From Cruorifilaria tuberocauda (Eukaryota; Nematoda; Chromadorea; Rhabditida; Onchocercidae): a stretch of DNA of 25,000 nucleotides. This document shows, piece by piece, positions 1 through 9,446 of this stretch (positions are counted from its first letter, which is position 1; each line of letters begins with the position of its first letter). The translations under genes and the position numbers were made by a program. The notes beneath the pieces are model-generated. The model did no database searches. It was not told the DNA's origin and saw only the letters and a list, made by a program, of their open reading frames with translations. The stretch spans positions 1 through 25,000 of the forward strand of contig JABVXU010000291.1 in the NCBI GenBank assembly GCA_013365365.1, in the 5' to 3' direction.

Positions 1-228
1 ATCATGTCAAATAATTATCGTCTCAAACGTCATACGTCAGAAGAGAAAAATTGAAATTTTCTTATAAAAATTAAAATACAATTGTTTTATTACTGTTATC
101 ACTTTTGTTATCAATTATCATTATCACTATTACTATTATTGTCATTATCATTATCATAGGTATAATCGTTGTCACTATCATTTCCAATATCATTATCATT
201 ACTATCACTATCATTAAATATTTTACAG
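1..228. other. cle-1 intron (3' part) with TCATTA-type simple repeat
   Basis: No exon seen. Positions about 105-215 are an imperfect array of TCATTATCACTA-like units ending at the TTTTACAG acceptor of the first exon. A related array recurs at 461-530, in the next intron. Confidence 0.6.
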
Positions 229-357
229 GTGAGAGTATATCCAACAACAATTGAATTATTCACCGCTTCACACGCAATGCCTATGGGTTCGCTTACTTTT
301 TGCATATCAAATCAGCAATTATACGTACGTGTAAATGGCGGTTTCAAGGATATTAAA
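229..357 (+). CDS. cle-1: cle-1 exon: NC1 trimerisation domain
   Basis: Acceptor TTTTACAG ends at 228 and donor GTTTGT starts at 358; 129 nt, 43 codons, phase 0. The translation starts [10 protein letters not shown] and contains PMGSLTFC and [13 protein letters not shown]. The pattern 'G-S-L-x-x ... L-Y-x-R-V-x-x-G-(W/F)-(K/R)-x-I' is that of the collagen XV/XVIII trimerisation domain, which sets chain register and trimer assembly. Phe stands where vertebrate chains usually have Trp. No ATG start is involved; this is an internal exon and the true reading frame enters from upstream. Confidence 0.85.
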
Positions 358-3300
358 GTTTGTCATCTTTTCCGTTTTTTTCATTAATTAATTAATTTTT
401 TAATTAAAATTAAACCTTTAATTAAATTTGTTCATAAAATTTAACATATTCTAAATCAGTATCATTGTCACTAATCATTATCATTATCATTAGTTATTGT
501 CATTATCACTAATCATTATCATTATCACTCGGTAAAAAAATTCATCGTGAAAACAAAATTAGCAAAGATAGAAAAAAAGCGATTTATGAAATAAAAAATT
601 TCAGCTTGAAGGCTTTCATCCAGTCATGGAACATCGTCCAGCTGTTGTAAGTCATTCATTTTCTTTTCGGTTAAGTTTTTTTTTTGCTTATCAGTTTAAC
701 AGTAATCACCTGTCATTATCTAATTTATCAATATCATTTCATTTTTGTAAATAATTCAAAAAAAATAAACAAATATTTTAATAATAAAACAAAAATTTGA
801 TATTTTAGTATATCGAAAAAAGTTGATACGATTATTGATATAAATAATTTTAATACTGTTTAAATCATGATTATGCATGATGAATATTGCAAAAAAAATT
901 TTGTGAACAATTTTTTTATTTAATTTTTTAAATTTATTTTTGAATTTTTCCAATTTAATTTAATTTATTCAATTTTTAGACAGCAGAAAATTTATGAGCA
1001 ATCATTTTTTTTTAAATGTTTGAAAATATTGAAAATGTTTGAAACATTTGAAAATTTGAAAATTTGAAATTTGAAAAACATTTGAAAATATCACTTTAAT
1101 ATTACTTTTAATAAATGCATGAATAGTTTAAGTAGTAAGCGAGAAGGAAAAGTCAGGAGATTAATCAAAAAATTTAGGAAATTGAATTTGAAACACCAAT
1201 TGAAAATTTTATGCATTACTGGGTAAGTTCATCGTTATCCATGAATGTTGTTAATTAGTAATTAGAAGAAAAATTTTTATCAGTATTGTAAGCTATCTGT
1301 TGTGTTATGATATCGTGTTGCTAGTGATAATATCTGGTGATGGCTTATCATTTTTATGTTTTTCCGCTTTTCTTTCAATTAAAAATAAATAAGGAATTGA
1401 AATTTAGATTGAAATTATCGATTTTATCATGATTTCGATTGTAATTTTTAAAAGTGGATTTTAAAATTTTTAAAATCTAAAAAAGATTTTGCTAAAAGTT
1501 TTCTCCATTTTTTCTTTTCCCTACTTTTCCTTGTTATAACTTGAAAACAAAAAGGACAAGAATTATATGCATGACTCTTGCAATAAAGTAATTACCATCA
1601 AATTAATCGAAGTCAAATTAGTACCATTTATCATTTCATCGGTGTTTTTTATGGTAGCATTGTTCATGTACCGGATTAGGAATACATTTCCGGATTAGTA
1701 TATCCTTTATTTCTGGCTTGAAAAATATCCGAAGGAATTAATTATTAATCGCACAAAGTAATTGTGATTACTCAAAAGTTATAGGTTAGAGTTAACGATA
1801 GTTAATAAAAGTTATTCAATAAAACTATTTAATTGCTAATTTCTATTATCAAAGTGATTGTAAATTACTCGAAATTAAGGATTTACTTATAAAAAAACTG
1901 TCAATAATATAAGTTAATTGGACAATTTCTGTAATCAAGGTAATTGTAAATTACGCGAAATTTTGTATAAAAAAAGAAAGGAAACTTACTGATATCAAAA
2001 TGTCAGTATGATTGAATAATTGTTTTTCTATAATTTAAAGTTATTACTTTTCAACCTTTTCTTTTCGCAAGAATTTAATTTTAATCAAATTTTATCGTAA
2101 TATTTCTTATTGAATTATTTTTGTAAAAAAAAAAATTTACAATTTTCAGCGATTTTTTTTAAATAAATTTATTAATTAAAATTTTTGATAAAATTAAATT
2201 ACAATTTTGTATAGGTCAAAAATAAGTTAAGCAAAAATATTCGTCGAATTTTTTCAATATTTATTGATTGATTGCTCTTGACAATATAAATATTATAAAT
2301 ATTTACAAATTTTTTATAAGCAAAATTACACAAAAATAAAGTTAATCAAAAATATTCATCGAATTTTTCCAGTATTTATTGATTGATTGCTATTAATAAT
2401 GAATAATGCTATTAATAATGCTATTAATATTGAAATTTTTTAAATTAAATTAATATAATTGTCACGTATGAAATGATTAAAATCAAATTAATATAATTAG
2501 TTCAAGCTTATTAATAATTAGATTAGGCGCTTATTCATATTATTCATATTTAAGCTTATTTTTGTAAAGTTACTTACGCACCATCTAATGAAAAAATCCT
2601 AAAATTTAACACTTTTTTTTTCTAATAAAGCACCTTTACTATTACTGGAATTGATATTTCAGTATTCCGAAATGCTTTCACCAATCATTTTTTCTTTTTT
2701 TCTTATCTCGTCAAGCTACCAATATTCCGGAAGAAGTTTTTAGGACGAATCACAAAAATCAGGTTTTCAACATCATCAAGTTCCTCTGTTATCCAAGAAT
2801 TATTTAATGGCATCAAAAGCACTACCACAGGTATCAAGTACCATGATAGCATTAAAACCGAATATTCCACAACAATCTTCTCATCAATTAATTTCATATT
2901 ACGGTTTACAGCCAAGACTTGATGTTATACGTCGATCGGATGTTTCCGGAACATCGTTACATGCACGATATTTTCATCCCGGTCATAAATTACCAGTATT
3001 ATCGGAAATTAATTTAACAACATATCCAGATCAGCAAACAGTTGCACCAAAATATCAACCTTTACCATCACCGCGTGATCCATATCAACCACAACCGGGA
3101 CAGCTTTATCCTAGATATCGTTTACCATCACTACCAGTATTACCGGATAATCGATTATATAACCTTCAACAGCAACAACAATCAGATTTTCAACAATCAA
3201 CTCAGAAATTGTCACAATCTCATGCAGCATTTCAACATCATAGAAATCGACGACCAGATGAAAATCAACTACCGGAAAACGGAACAGTAGAATCTGAGAA

Positions 3301-6012
3301 TCCGAAATATTGGAAGCTTATTTCAAGAGGTCATTTAGAGCAATCACAATCACAACATTCATCATCTATGCAAGACGAAAATCAACCTTATCAAATAACC
3401 GGAATAACACAAATGCAACAATCCTATCATCCTGTATTAACACAACAGCAAAAATCGGAATATCGGAATCATACAATTAAACCGTATTCCGAATCCGTTG
3501 CAGCATCATTTAACCAACAATGGTTCACGGAATCGACAGTTACACCGCCGTACGAGGTGATCCATTCAAAGTAACCAAAACGATTTTGGATCGTTTGCAA
3601 TACTTTTTTTTTTCTCTCGAAAAATATCAATTTTTTTTAATTTTAAAATAAAATACACTACAGCATAAATAATTTTTTAACATTACTAAATCAATAACAA
3701 TAAAAGATAGTAATTATCGATTGATAAGTCACTAAACGCTTTGAAATTATACAATCTTAAAATTTCAAATTTCATATCAAATAAAATTTCACGCGCGGAA
3801 AACTTGATTTGTCATTAATAAGTTGAATATTAGATCAAACCAGTAGGTTACATGCTCAGTATTTTTAACCTGATTTCTAACCTGATTCTAATTAATAGAT
3901 ATTAGATCAAATCAAATTTGAAAAAATGCAAAATGAGCTAGAAATATGCTTCTTCAAAATGCAAATCAACGTGAAATGCTTGCTTTCAATGTATGCATGC
4001 ATTTTTTGCAGTTCACATGTTGCCAATATCTTTTCTTGCACATTTTATTAGCATATTAGCATTTTATTAGAAATAGATTTGCACTTTTTTTTTGCAATTG
4101 ATTAATTACTTTTGATATTTGCACAAATTGCAACAAATAGCACAAAACTTCACTCTTTGATAATTTAAAAAATTTTTTCGAAAATTTTTATCTCAAATTT
4201 TTCCATAAAATTGATTTTAAATTTGATTGGAATTGCTTGAGTAATTGTTGCAATAATTAAAAATAATTTTTTAATTTGCAATTAAGCAAGAAGCTCATGG
4301 TTCACGATATCCGGAGCATGACGAGTTACGATATCGAGAACGACCGGGCCCGGAACGAGTGCATCCCGGTTTACTACCACATAGTCTTCAAGCTAAAGAT
4401 CTAGTTGTAAGTTTTTTTTTTTTATTTCTTTGCTATTTTAATTCTTTTCCTTTTTTTTGCTTTTAAATTAATTTTTGTAAAATATTAAATATTGGAATTT
4501 GAAGATGGTAGTTAACTGTATTACTAAAATATAAAACCAAATTAAAGTACCATTCTTTATTATTTTACTTTAGCTCCATCTCATAGCACTGAATACACCA
4601 TTAAGTGGTAATATGCGTGGCGTACGTGGAGCTGATTTAGCATGCTATCAACAAGCTCGACAAGCTAACTTCCGTACCACTTTTCGAGCATTCCTTTCAT
4701 CACATGTTCAGGTATAATCGGATATTTTGGAATAAGAATTAAAACAAATTTTGTTTTCATCAATTAAGCTGATTAAGCTAATAACTTATTATCGATCTTA
4801 CTTATCTTTAACTTTCAAACGATAACTTTTATTATTTAATTTTAAATGAACAATAACTGAAATCAGATATCCGTTCATCTCTTTGTCTCTCTTCTTCCTC
4901 ATACAGGTTTTTTTTCAAATTATCAAATTTAAACTCAATCTTAAAAAGTTTCCAAATCGGAATTGATAATTTGAAAATTCAAAATTATATTACATCCAGG
5001 CTTACGGTAGAAAATTTTAGTCTTTCATTTTTCCTTTATCAGTTATGATAAGCGATGATAAGCTGATGATAAGCGATGATATATATGCTACTGTAGGCTT
5101 AGGCACAATTTAATTAAACTTTTTTAATTGAAAATAATTGAGCAAAGTAAAAAATTATTTTTCGCAGGATTTAAATAAAGTGGTACATAGCGGTGATCGC
5201 GATACACCGGTCGTTAATCTCCGCGGTGAACGATTGTTTGATTCCTGGGGTGATATATTTCAACAAAGACAAATGACTGACAAACCAATTTATTCATTCA
5301 ATCGTCGAAATGTTTTCATGGATTCGACATGGTTTGTTGCTTAGTAGTTTTTTTAACTGGTAAATAATTGAATGGAAAATCGCGGGAGAAACGAAAGCGG
5401 GATGAATTCATATTAATTGAATTTTAATAATTGTGATAATTTATTCATATGATATATCAGAATAACTTTGACCTTTTTTTGGAGTAGAATAACTAGTTTG
5501 AAATTAATTAATAAGAAAAAGTTATTTGAAGGCCTGAAAAACGTGTATGGCATGGCTCAGATTCATCCGGTATGCGTAGTGAATCCGGTTACTGCAGTGC
5601 ATGGAGATCAGCAGCATCATCCCAGGTGGGACGGGCATCATTCATCGGACGTAGTTTACCGCTATTACGTGACAGTCGTGATTCCGAATGTTCACGTGAA
5701 CTGGTGGTACTTTGTATTGAGGTATTTTTCCTCCTAAATTTTTTAAAAGTAAACAAAAATCATAAAAGCCTAACTTTGCTATTATGCTAATGTCGATGGA
5801 TCGATTTAGGATAATTTAATTGAAATTTAAACAAATACTTAAGAATAAATGCTATCAGTTTAAAATGTCTTATCATTTTAATATGATATTTTTAATTTGA
5901 ATTTTAATTAGATGCTAAATTTATCATTTCTTCGTTTTTTTCCATTCAGAATATGAGCAAATACAATGTGGACAAACGATTGGGCAAGAAAAGATCGTAT
6001 TTCAATGATTGA
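229..6012 (+). CDS. cle-1: Collagen XV/XVIII-type alpha chain, 3' part with endostatin domain (partial gene)
   Basis: Gene-level entry. Proposed join: 229-357, 605-646, 1178-1222, 2744-3556, 4287-4406, 4574-4711, 5168-5331, 5532-5721, 5950-6012; the phases agree at every junction and give 567 codons plus TGA. Order of domains: NC1 trimerisation domain (first 43 residues), hinge of about 340 residues, endostatin (last about 185). Family knowledge: collagens XV/XVIII are secreted, trimeric basement-membrane proteoglycan cores; endostatin is released from the hinge by proteolysis, and C. elegans CLE-1 acts in neuronal guidance and synapse organisation. The Gly-X-Y part and signal peptide are not in the window, so the gene starts before position 1. 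The two hinge exons at 605 and 1178 are the least certain. It converges on the tropomyosin gene. Confidence 0.9.
461..531. repeat. Imperfect ATCATTATC tandem repeat
   Basis: A short array of ATCATTATCATT/AGTTATTGTC units within the intron between the first two cle-1 exons. It is related to the array at 105-215, so the repeat flanks the trimerisation exon on both sides. Confidence 0.7.
605..646 (+). CDS. cle-1: cle-1 exon: short hinge segment
   Basis: TTTCAG ends at 604 and a perfect GTAAGT donor starts at 647. The 42 nt between them are open in phase 0: [14 protein letters not shown]. It directly follows the trimerisation domain, where vertebrate chains also begin a linker. Too short to recognise by itself; support comes from splice sites, frame and position. 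Confidence 0.65.
647..1177. other. cle-1 intron
   Basis: AT-rich, stops in all frames, no supported gene. Around 1017-1090 lies a degenerate TTTGAAAA/ATTTGAAAAT repeat of about eight units. Confidence 0.6.
1178..1222 (+). CDS. cle-1: cle-1 exon (tentative): second short hinge segment
   Basis: AATTTAG ends at 1177 and GTAAGT starts at 1223; the 45 nt between are open in phase 0 and read [15 protein letters not shown]. Splice signals and phase fit, but the sequence is AT-rich, not recognisably homologous to anything, and could be skipped without changing the frame. It may be an alternative microexon or a false exon. Confidence 0.45.
1837..1962. repeat. Imperfect direct repeat pair, 40-bp unit
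   Basis: Copies at 1837-1876 and 1923-1962 share the pattern AATTTCT-TAATCAA-GT-ATTGTAAATTAC-CGAAATT with a few substitutions; spacing 86 bp. Confidence 0.7.
2218..2395. repeat. Imperfect direct repeat pair, about 63-bp unit
   Basis: Copies at about 2218-2280 and 2332-2395 share AAAATATTC-TCGAATTTTT and TATTTATTGATTGATTGCT; spacing about 114 bp. Looks like an old segmental duplication inside the intron. Confidence 0.75.
2744..3556 (+). CDS. cle-1: cle-1 exon: large Gln/Pro-rich hinge
   Basis: Single 813-nt exon, 271 codons, phase 0. AGTTTTTAG ends at 2743; the TAG at 2741-2743 is an in-frame stop, so the exon cannot extend further 5'. The donor is GTGATC at 3557. The peptide is low-complexity: rich in Gln (including a run of five near 3170), Pro, Ser, His and Tyr, with no collagen triplets and no coiled coil. 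Three N-glycosylation sequons are visible: NLT (codons from about 3012), NGT (about 3277) and NHT (about 3466). By position it is the hinge between the trimerisation domain and endostatin. The same frame stops at TAA 3572-3574 if the donor is not used. A second donor-like GTAACC at 3571 would put the next exon out of frame. Confidence 0.8.
3557..4286. other. cle-1 intron
   Basis: AT-rich, no supported exon. Contains a repeated ATATTAGATCAAA (about 3828 and 3900) and repeated AACCTGATT (about 3868-3890). Confidence 0.6.
4287..4406 (+). CDS. cle-1: cle-1 exon: distal hinge leading into endostatin
   Basis: Acceptor AATTAAG ends at 4286 and donor GTAAGT starts at 4407; 120 nt, 40 codons, phase 0. 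It starts [10 protein letters not shown], carries a basic Arg/Pro/Glu stretch ([10 protein letters not shown]), and ends [10 protein letters not shown], which runs straight into the LHLIALN start of the next exon. The HS in PHS lines up with the His1-Ser2 N-terminus of vertebrate endostatin, so release cleavage may fall near here (inference). Other reading frames of this exon contain stops. Confidence 0.8.
4574..4711 (+). CDS. cle-1: cle-1 exon: endostatin domain part 1
   Basis: Acceptor TACTTTAG ends at 4573 and donor GTATAA starts at 4712; 46 codons, phase 0. The peptide has the endostatin signature [16 protein letters not shown], then [12 protein letters not shown] and TFRAFLSS. The Cys in DLAC is the first of the four endostatin cysteines (family pairing 1-4 and 2-3). 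The match to the vertebrate domain is residue-for-residue over long stretches, making this one of the surest calls in the window. Confidence 0.96.
4712..5167. other. cle-1 intron inside the endostatin domain
   Basis: No exon seen. A short tandem of GATAAGCGATGATAAGCT units lies at about 5046-5085. Confidence 0.6.
5168..5331 (+). CDS. cle-1: cle-1 exon: endostatin domain part 2
   Basis: Acceptor TTTTTCGCAG ends at 5167 and donor GTTTGT starts at 5332; 164 nt, 54 codons plus 2 nt. It contains [13 protein letters not shown] and [15 protein letters not shown], matching the 'PIVNLK-E-LF-SW' and 'I-SF-G-VL--PTW' parts of endostatin. The split codon TG|G restores the conserved Trp. Gly occupies the place of the vertebrate zinc-ligand Asp76 (NLRGE versus NLKDE). 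Confidence 0.95.
5532..5721 (+). CDS. cle-1: cle-1 exon: endostatin domain part 3
   Basis: Acceptor TATTTGAAG (weak) ends at 5531 and donor GTATTT starts at 5722; 1 nt plus 63 codons. It reads [15 protein letters not shown], then [25 protein letters not shown] and VVLCIE. These are the WHGS, Y-C-W, and 'VLCIE' C-terminal motifs of endostatin, and supply cysteines 2, 3 and 4, so both disulfides can form. The exon start is fixed by the need to complete the Trp codon and by the conserved P-x-K-x-VWHGS. Confidence 0.95.
5950..6012 (+). CDS. cle-1: cle-1 last exon: C-terminal tail and stop
   Basis: Acceptor TTCCATTCAG ends at 5949; 20 codons then TGA at 6010-6012. It begins [10 protein letters not shown], matching the place where vertebrate endostatin ends with N-S-F/M, followed by a short basic tail (RLGKKR). 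Confidence 0.9.
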   Translation, partial: NMSKYNVDKRLGKKRSYFND

Positions 6013-6045
6013 TAAGAAAAATGATAAGGAAAGATTTCCATGTAG

Positions 6046-6161
6046 ATGATACTGTATTTTTAAATGATACTGTATTTTTAAATACTGTATTTTTAAATGA
6101 TACTATATTTTTAAATACTGTATTTTTAAATGATACTGTATTTTTAAATGATACTGTACTT
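6046..6161. repeat. Alternating 18/15-bp tandem repeat in the cle-1 3' UTR
   Basis: Seven units of (ATG)ATACTGTATTTTTAA starting 34 nt after the cle-1 stop: 18-bp units carry the extra ATG, 15-bp units lack it (starts near 6046, 6064, 6082, 6097, 6115, 6130, 6148). The last unit is cut short. Unit identity is nearly perfect. Confidence 0.85.
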
Positions 6162-6732
6162 TCGCTTATCCCATAAATCTAAATAATTTTGCATAAATAA
6201 TAATTAATCCAAATTTGAGAGGATTAATTCAACATTTAAACGTACAGTTAGTTGCATTGCATTATATAGCTAATTAATTAAATTTTAAGTTTGTATCGCT
6301 TTTCTCTTCTATAATTCTTTCACTGCGTTTAATTATAATTACTGCCAGTTTTTTTCTTTTTTTTACTCTCATTTCTTTTTAATTTCAATTTTGTATTTTT
6401 AAATATTTTCCACATTGATTTCTTAGAGTAATGAAAAAGCAAATATTTGAATATCATTGATGATTGAATTGTAATTACTATTATTTCAAAATTATTAATT
6501 TTTATTTTTTCGGAAGAAATTTCATGACATTGTCGAAAAAGTTTTTTGTCGAAATGAAAAATTTTTAAAATATGCAAACTCAATTTGTTTACTTCTCGCA
6601 AAATCAATCAACAAAGAAAAATCGAAATCTTTTTTTCTACAAGATATTCATCTATTATGCATTTCCATAATTGTTTCTATCATTAAATTTAATTTCCTAT
6701 AAATTCGAAATCGATTTGAATTCAAAAAAAAA

Positions 6733-6924
6733 ATTATGATTCCAAAAAAAGGACAATTCAACAAAAGGTATACAAGAGGTACAATTCAACAAGTAAACCT
6801 TTTCTTACTGTATTTGTATTCATTTATCAAATGCTGATCCTGATATCAGATATTGGTACTTATCCTGATATCAGACACTGATACTGATATTTTATAACTT
6901 AAATTTTTTTTTTGGAATCATAAT
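6733..6924. repeat. 192-bp element with 18-bp perfect inverted ends
   Basis: ATTATGATTCCAAAAAAA at 6733-6750 is the exact reverse complement of 6907-6924. The interior has two further direct repeats: ACAATTCAACA (about 6754 and 6780) and TCCTGATATCAGA (about 6838 and 6863). This could be a small non-autonomous (MITE-like) element or a 3' UTR stem. No target-site duplication was identified. Confidence 0.6.
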
Positions 6925-7084
6925 AAATGAATGTATACGATTGTAATATTAATGATAATGATAATAATGACTGTTTTGATAATTTTCTCACTTTTTAATT
7001 CCAAAGATTTATATCATACATTTTATTTAGTCACAATCGAAAATCATCACTGCTTCTTTCTTCTCTTTTTTTTCTTTTCATTAT

Positions 7085-7202
7085 CTATTATTATTACTAT
7101 TATAGCTATTATCAATATTGATATTATTACAATCAATGATATTAATGTTATTAATCAATATTATTATCATATTATTATTAAGTATTATTATTATTATCGT
7201 GA
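7085..7202. repeat. ATT/ATC-rich microsatellite
   Basis: Imperfect TATTAT/TATCAT trinucleotide array. It accounts for the low-complexity open frame seen here on the + strand. Confidence 0.75.
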
Positions 7203-7983
7203 TTTCTATTATTGCTAATATCACTTTTAGTTTGCTTTGCTTATGCTATTGCAATAAATTAAGCAATGCGATTTAAATTTCATCTTTATTTATTTTTGAA
7301 CTGATTAAAGATGGTTGATAAATATTCATGAATATTCATCTGGTTGATAAAAACATGATTAATTATACTCACAATACTAGGAACGCAAATATAAGTATAT
7401 AAACTTAATGATAATGAAAAAATTATAGTGTTTACGCTATCATAGATATTAATTATTCGATAGTATATTAAATTCGATTTTAATTTTTTAATAATAATTA
7501 AATTGTAATTTAATTTTAATTTCATTTTTCCTCACTTATCGCTCATTCTCTGAAATAATTTACACATAAATATTATAACATTTATCAAATTTAAACGTTT
7601 CAAAACAGTATTCGATCAATTAATTATCATTGATAATTTTATCATTTCAGGTTCTCATCTTTCCACTTATCTTTTATTGCAATATAAATTTTCGTTTTTT
7701 CTATTATTCCATTACAATCGGCGAAGAGATAAAATAAAATTTCCTTTCTTTCACTTTTCTCTTTCAAATTTCCTTTCCCTCACTTTTTAATTATTCATTG
7801 AATTCTGTTGTTCAATAGTAATTGCAAAGGAAAAAAAAAAGGGAAATTTAAATCACATCGTCAATTTCTTTTCTTTCTTTTTTTATTATCCATTTAAAAT
7901 GGAAATTCGTAAATGATAAAATAAGGCTTTTAAAATGATGCGTCATTGTTTCATTTAAAAAAAAAGCTGGAAAAATAGCGTGA

Positions 7984-8720
7984 AATAGAAAAGTAACGTG
8001 GATAACGTGTAATTTACATAGGATGACAATATGTGTGTATGTGTGTTTGTATGTGCGTATACGTACGTATGTGCATGAGATGGTAATATGTGTGTGTGCA
8101 CGTTTTCTGCATTTGTTTGTACGTGTGTACGTGTTTATATATATATATATATATATATCAGGTAATAAACGCCATTTTTTAATTTTTAAAAAAAATAGAA
8201 AAATGACGTGAAGCGGATGATAACGCGTAATTTGCGGCAGATGATAATATATGTGTGTATTTGTTTATGTGTATGCGTACGTGTAATTTACATCAAGCGG
8301 ATAATACGTAAATTATGTCAAATGATAATGCGTAACTTCCAGAACGGATAACGATTTAAACTTGATAACAGACGGCTTGCATCCATAGTTTATAGATTCA
8401 CTTACCTTAGCTAAATGGTATGGCACAGACTCTAACAAATGATAACACGTAACCTGTTCCACGTGCAATCTATAGATAACGTGCAATCTACACGGGCAGG
8501 AACATGTGATCTGCATCAATTGATAAAGCTTGTATCTAACAACTAACCTGTATCAAATAATCATACGTAACTTATGTCAACGTAACTATCATGTGATAAA
8601 ATGTAACCTTTACAAATGATGATGCATACTGTATTGTAATTCACATTTAATACCGTAACCCATAACCAAATACCGTAATGCACGATTAATACCGTAGCCA
8701 AACCATTATGAAATCTATTT
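7984..8720. repeat. Degenerate GATAACGTGTAA-type repeat block
   Basis: Many diverged units of the form (A/G)GATAA(C/T)(A/G)CGTAA(C/T/A)TT-CATCAA can be read, e.g. near 8000, 8220, 8300, 8325, 8440, 8520, 8565 and 8590, with a TACCGTAA variant at 8650-8695. It is less AT-rich than its surroundings and is interrupted by the TG/TA repeats. Probably a decayed satellite or minisatellite. Confidence 0.6.
8020..8160. repeat. TG/TACG-rich repeat ending in a (TA)n run
   Basis: Alternating purine-pyrimidine sequence: TGTGTGTATG, GTATACGTACGTATG and TGTGTGTGCACG blocks, followed by TA dinucleotides at 8136-8158. A second TG/ACGT block follows at about 8250-8290. Confidence 0.8.
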
Positions 8721-9446
8721 TGTAATGCAGCGATTGTGATTTTTGTCATGTTTTTTGTACAGAAATGCCAGTTTTTTTTCCTCTCTTTCGTTTATCCAGT
8801 AAGAACCAAAAAAAGAAAAATTTATGAAAATACAGAAAAGCAAAAAGGAAGAAAATGGATAAGAATACAATATATTAAATTCAGGTAATCTATAAATTAA
8901 CAGAGTAAAGCTTTCTAATTTGTACTTTTTAAAAAGAAGAAAAGAAAGATTAGCGAAAAAATTTTTTTTAAAAAAAGCAAAGTATTGAGAAAAAAAAAAG
9001 GAAAATTACGATTGCTGATTGAGTTTTCTTGATTTAAATAAATGAATGAATGATTAAGTTGCTTTTTTTTTTATTTCACTTTTCTTTCGTTTATTTTAAA
9101 TGAATTTTTTTCCAATTTTAGAAAATTTTTTTTTGAAAAAAACAAAAAAAAAATGTTATTTGACAAAAAATGAAATCCGGGGAAAATTTCCAGTTTTTTA
9201 TTTTCAATTGTTTGCTTTTTTTATTTAGAAAAAAACAAAATGTAAAGATTTCTATTGAAATAAATGATAGCAATTGGTTCTATTATTTCTACAAATATTT
9301 TTCGACTCTAAAAAAAAGTTGCATTATTGCTGAAGAGGAAAAAAAATTTTTTGAATAATTTTTAATATTACTACGATGAATGTTTGTTATTCGTTAAAAA
9401 TTTTTTTGCATTTTCCGGTTTTTTTTTTTATTTTTTCAGCTTCCTT

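Larger units (their letters stand above)
1223..2743. other. cle-1 intron with internal direct repeats
   Basis: A 1.5 kb AT-rich stretch with no supported exon. It carries two pairs of imperfect direct repeats, annotated separately. A pyrimidine-rich tract with alternative acceptor-like sites (TTTCAG at about 2660, GTCAAG at about 2715) precedes the chosen acceptor at 2743. Confidence 0.6.
6013..9446. other. Convergent intergenic region between the two genes
   Basis: Contains both 3' UTRs and several repeats (annotated separately); no gene is supported on either strand. Open frames here are short, Phe/Tyr/Ile-rich or repeat-derived and have no splice context. Candidate poly(A) signals AATAAA for the + gene occur at 6922-6927 and 7253-7258. 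For the - gene TTTATT (AATAAA on the minus strand) occurs at 9070-9075 and 9090-9095. Confidence 0.65.

Noticed and set aside
2659..2743. Earlier start for the hinge exon at the TTTCAG near 2659 or GTCAAG near 2715
   Set aside because: In the hinge frame the TAG at 2741-2743 blocks any earlier start; other frames from those acceptors do not lead into the long open frame.
2703..2915. Minus-strand open frame opposite the hinge exon
   Set aside because: Antisense shadow without splice or promoter context.
3042..3290. Overlapping + strand open frame of His/Tyr/Asn-rich sequence
   Set aside because: A frame-shifted shadow of the hinge exon; its composition follows from the CAA/CCA-rich codons.
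6046..6161. CRISPR-like array
   Set aside because: Units are contiguous with no unique spacers, and the genome is animal.
6329..6607. Minus-strand 92-codon frame in the intergenic region
   Set aside because: Lys/Ile/Phe-rich AT-driven composition, no homology recognised, lies in likely UTR.
6931..7218. 95-codon + strand frame rich in Ile/Tyr
   Set aside because: Translation of an ATT/ATC microsatellite.
7321..7336. 16-bp palindrome AATATTCATGAATATT
   Set aside because: Short AT-rich palindromes are expected by chance in such sequence.
8023..8211. 62-codon frame with repeated Val/Cys/Tyr
   Set aside because: Translation of TG/TACG and TA repeats.
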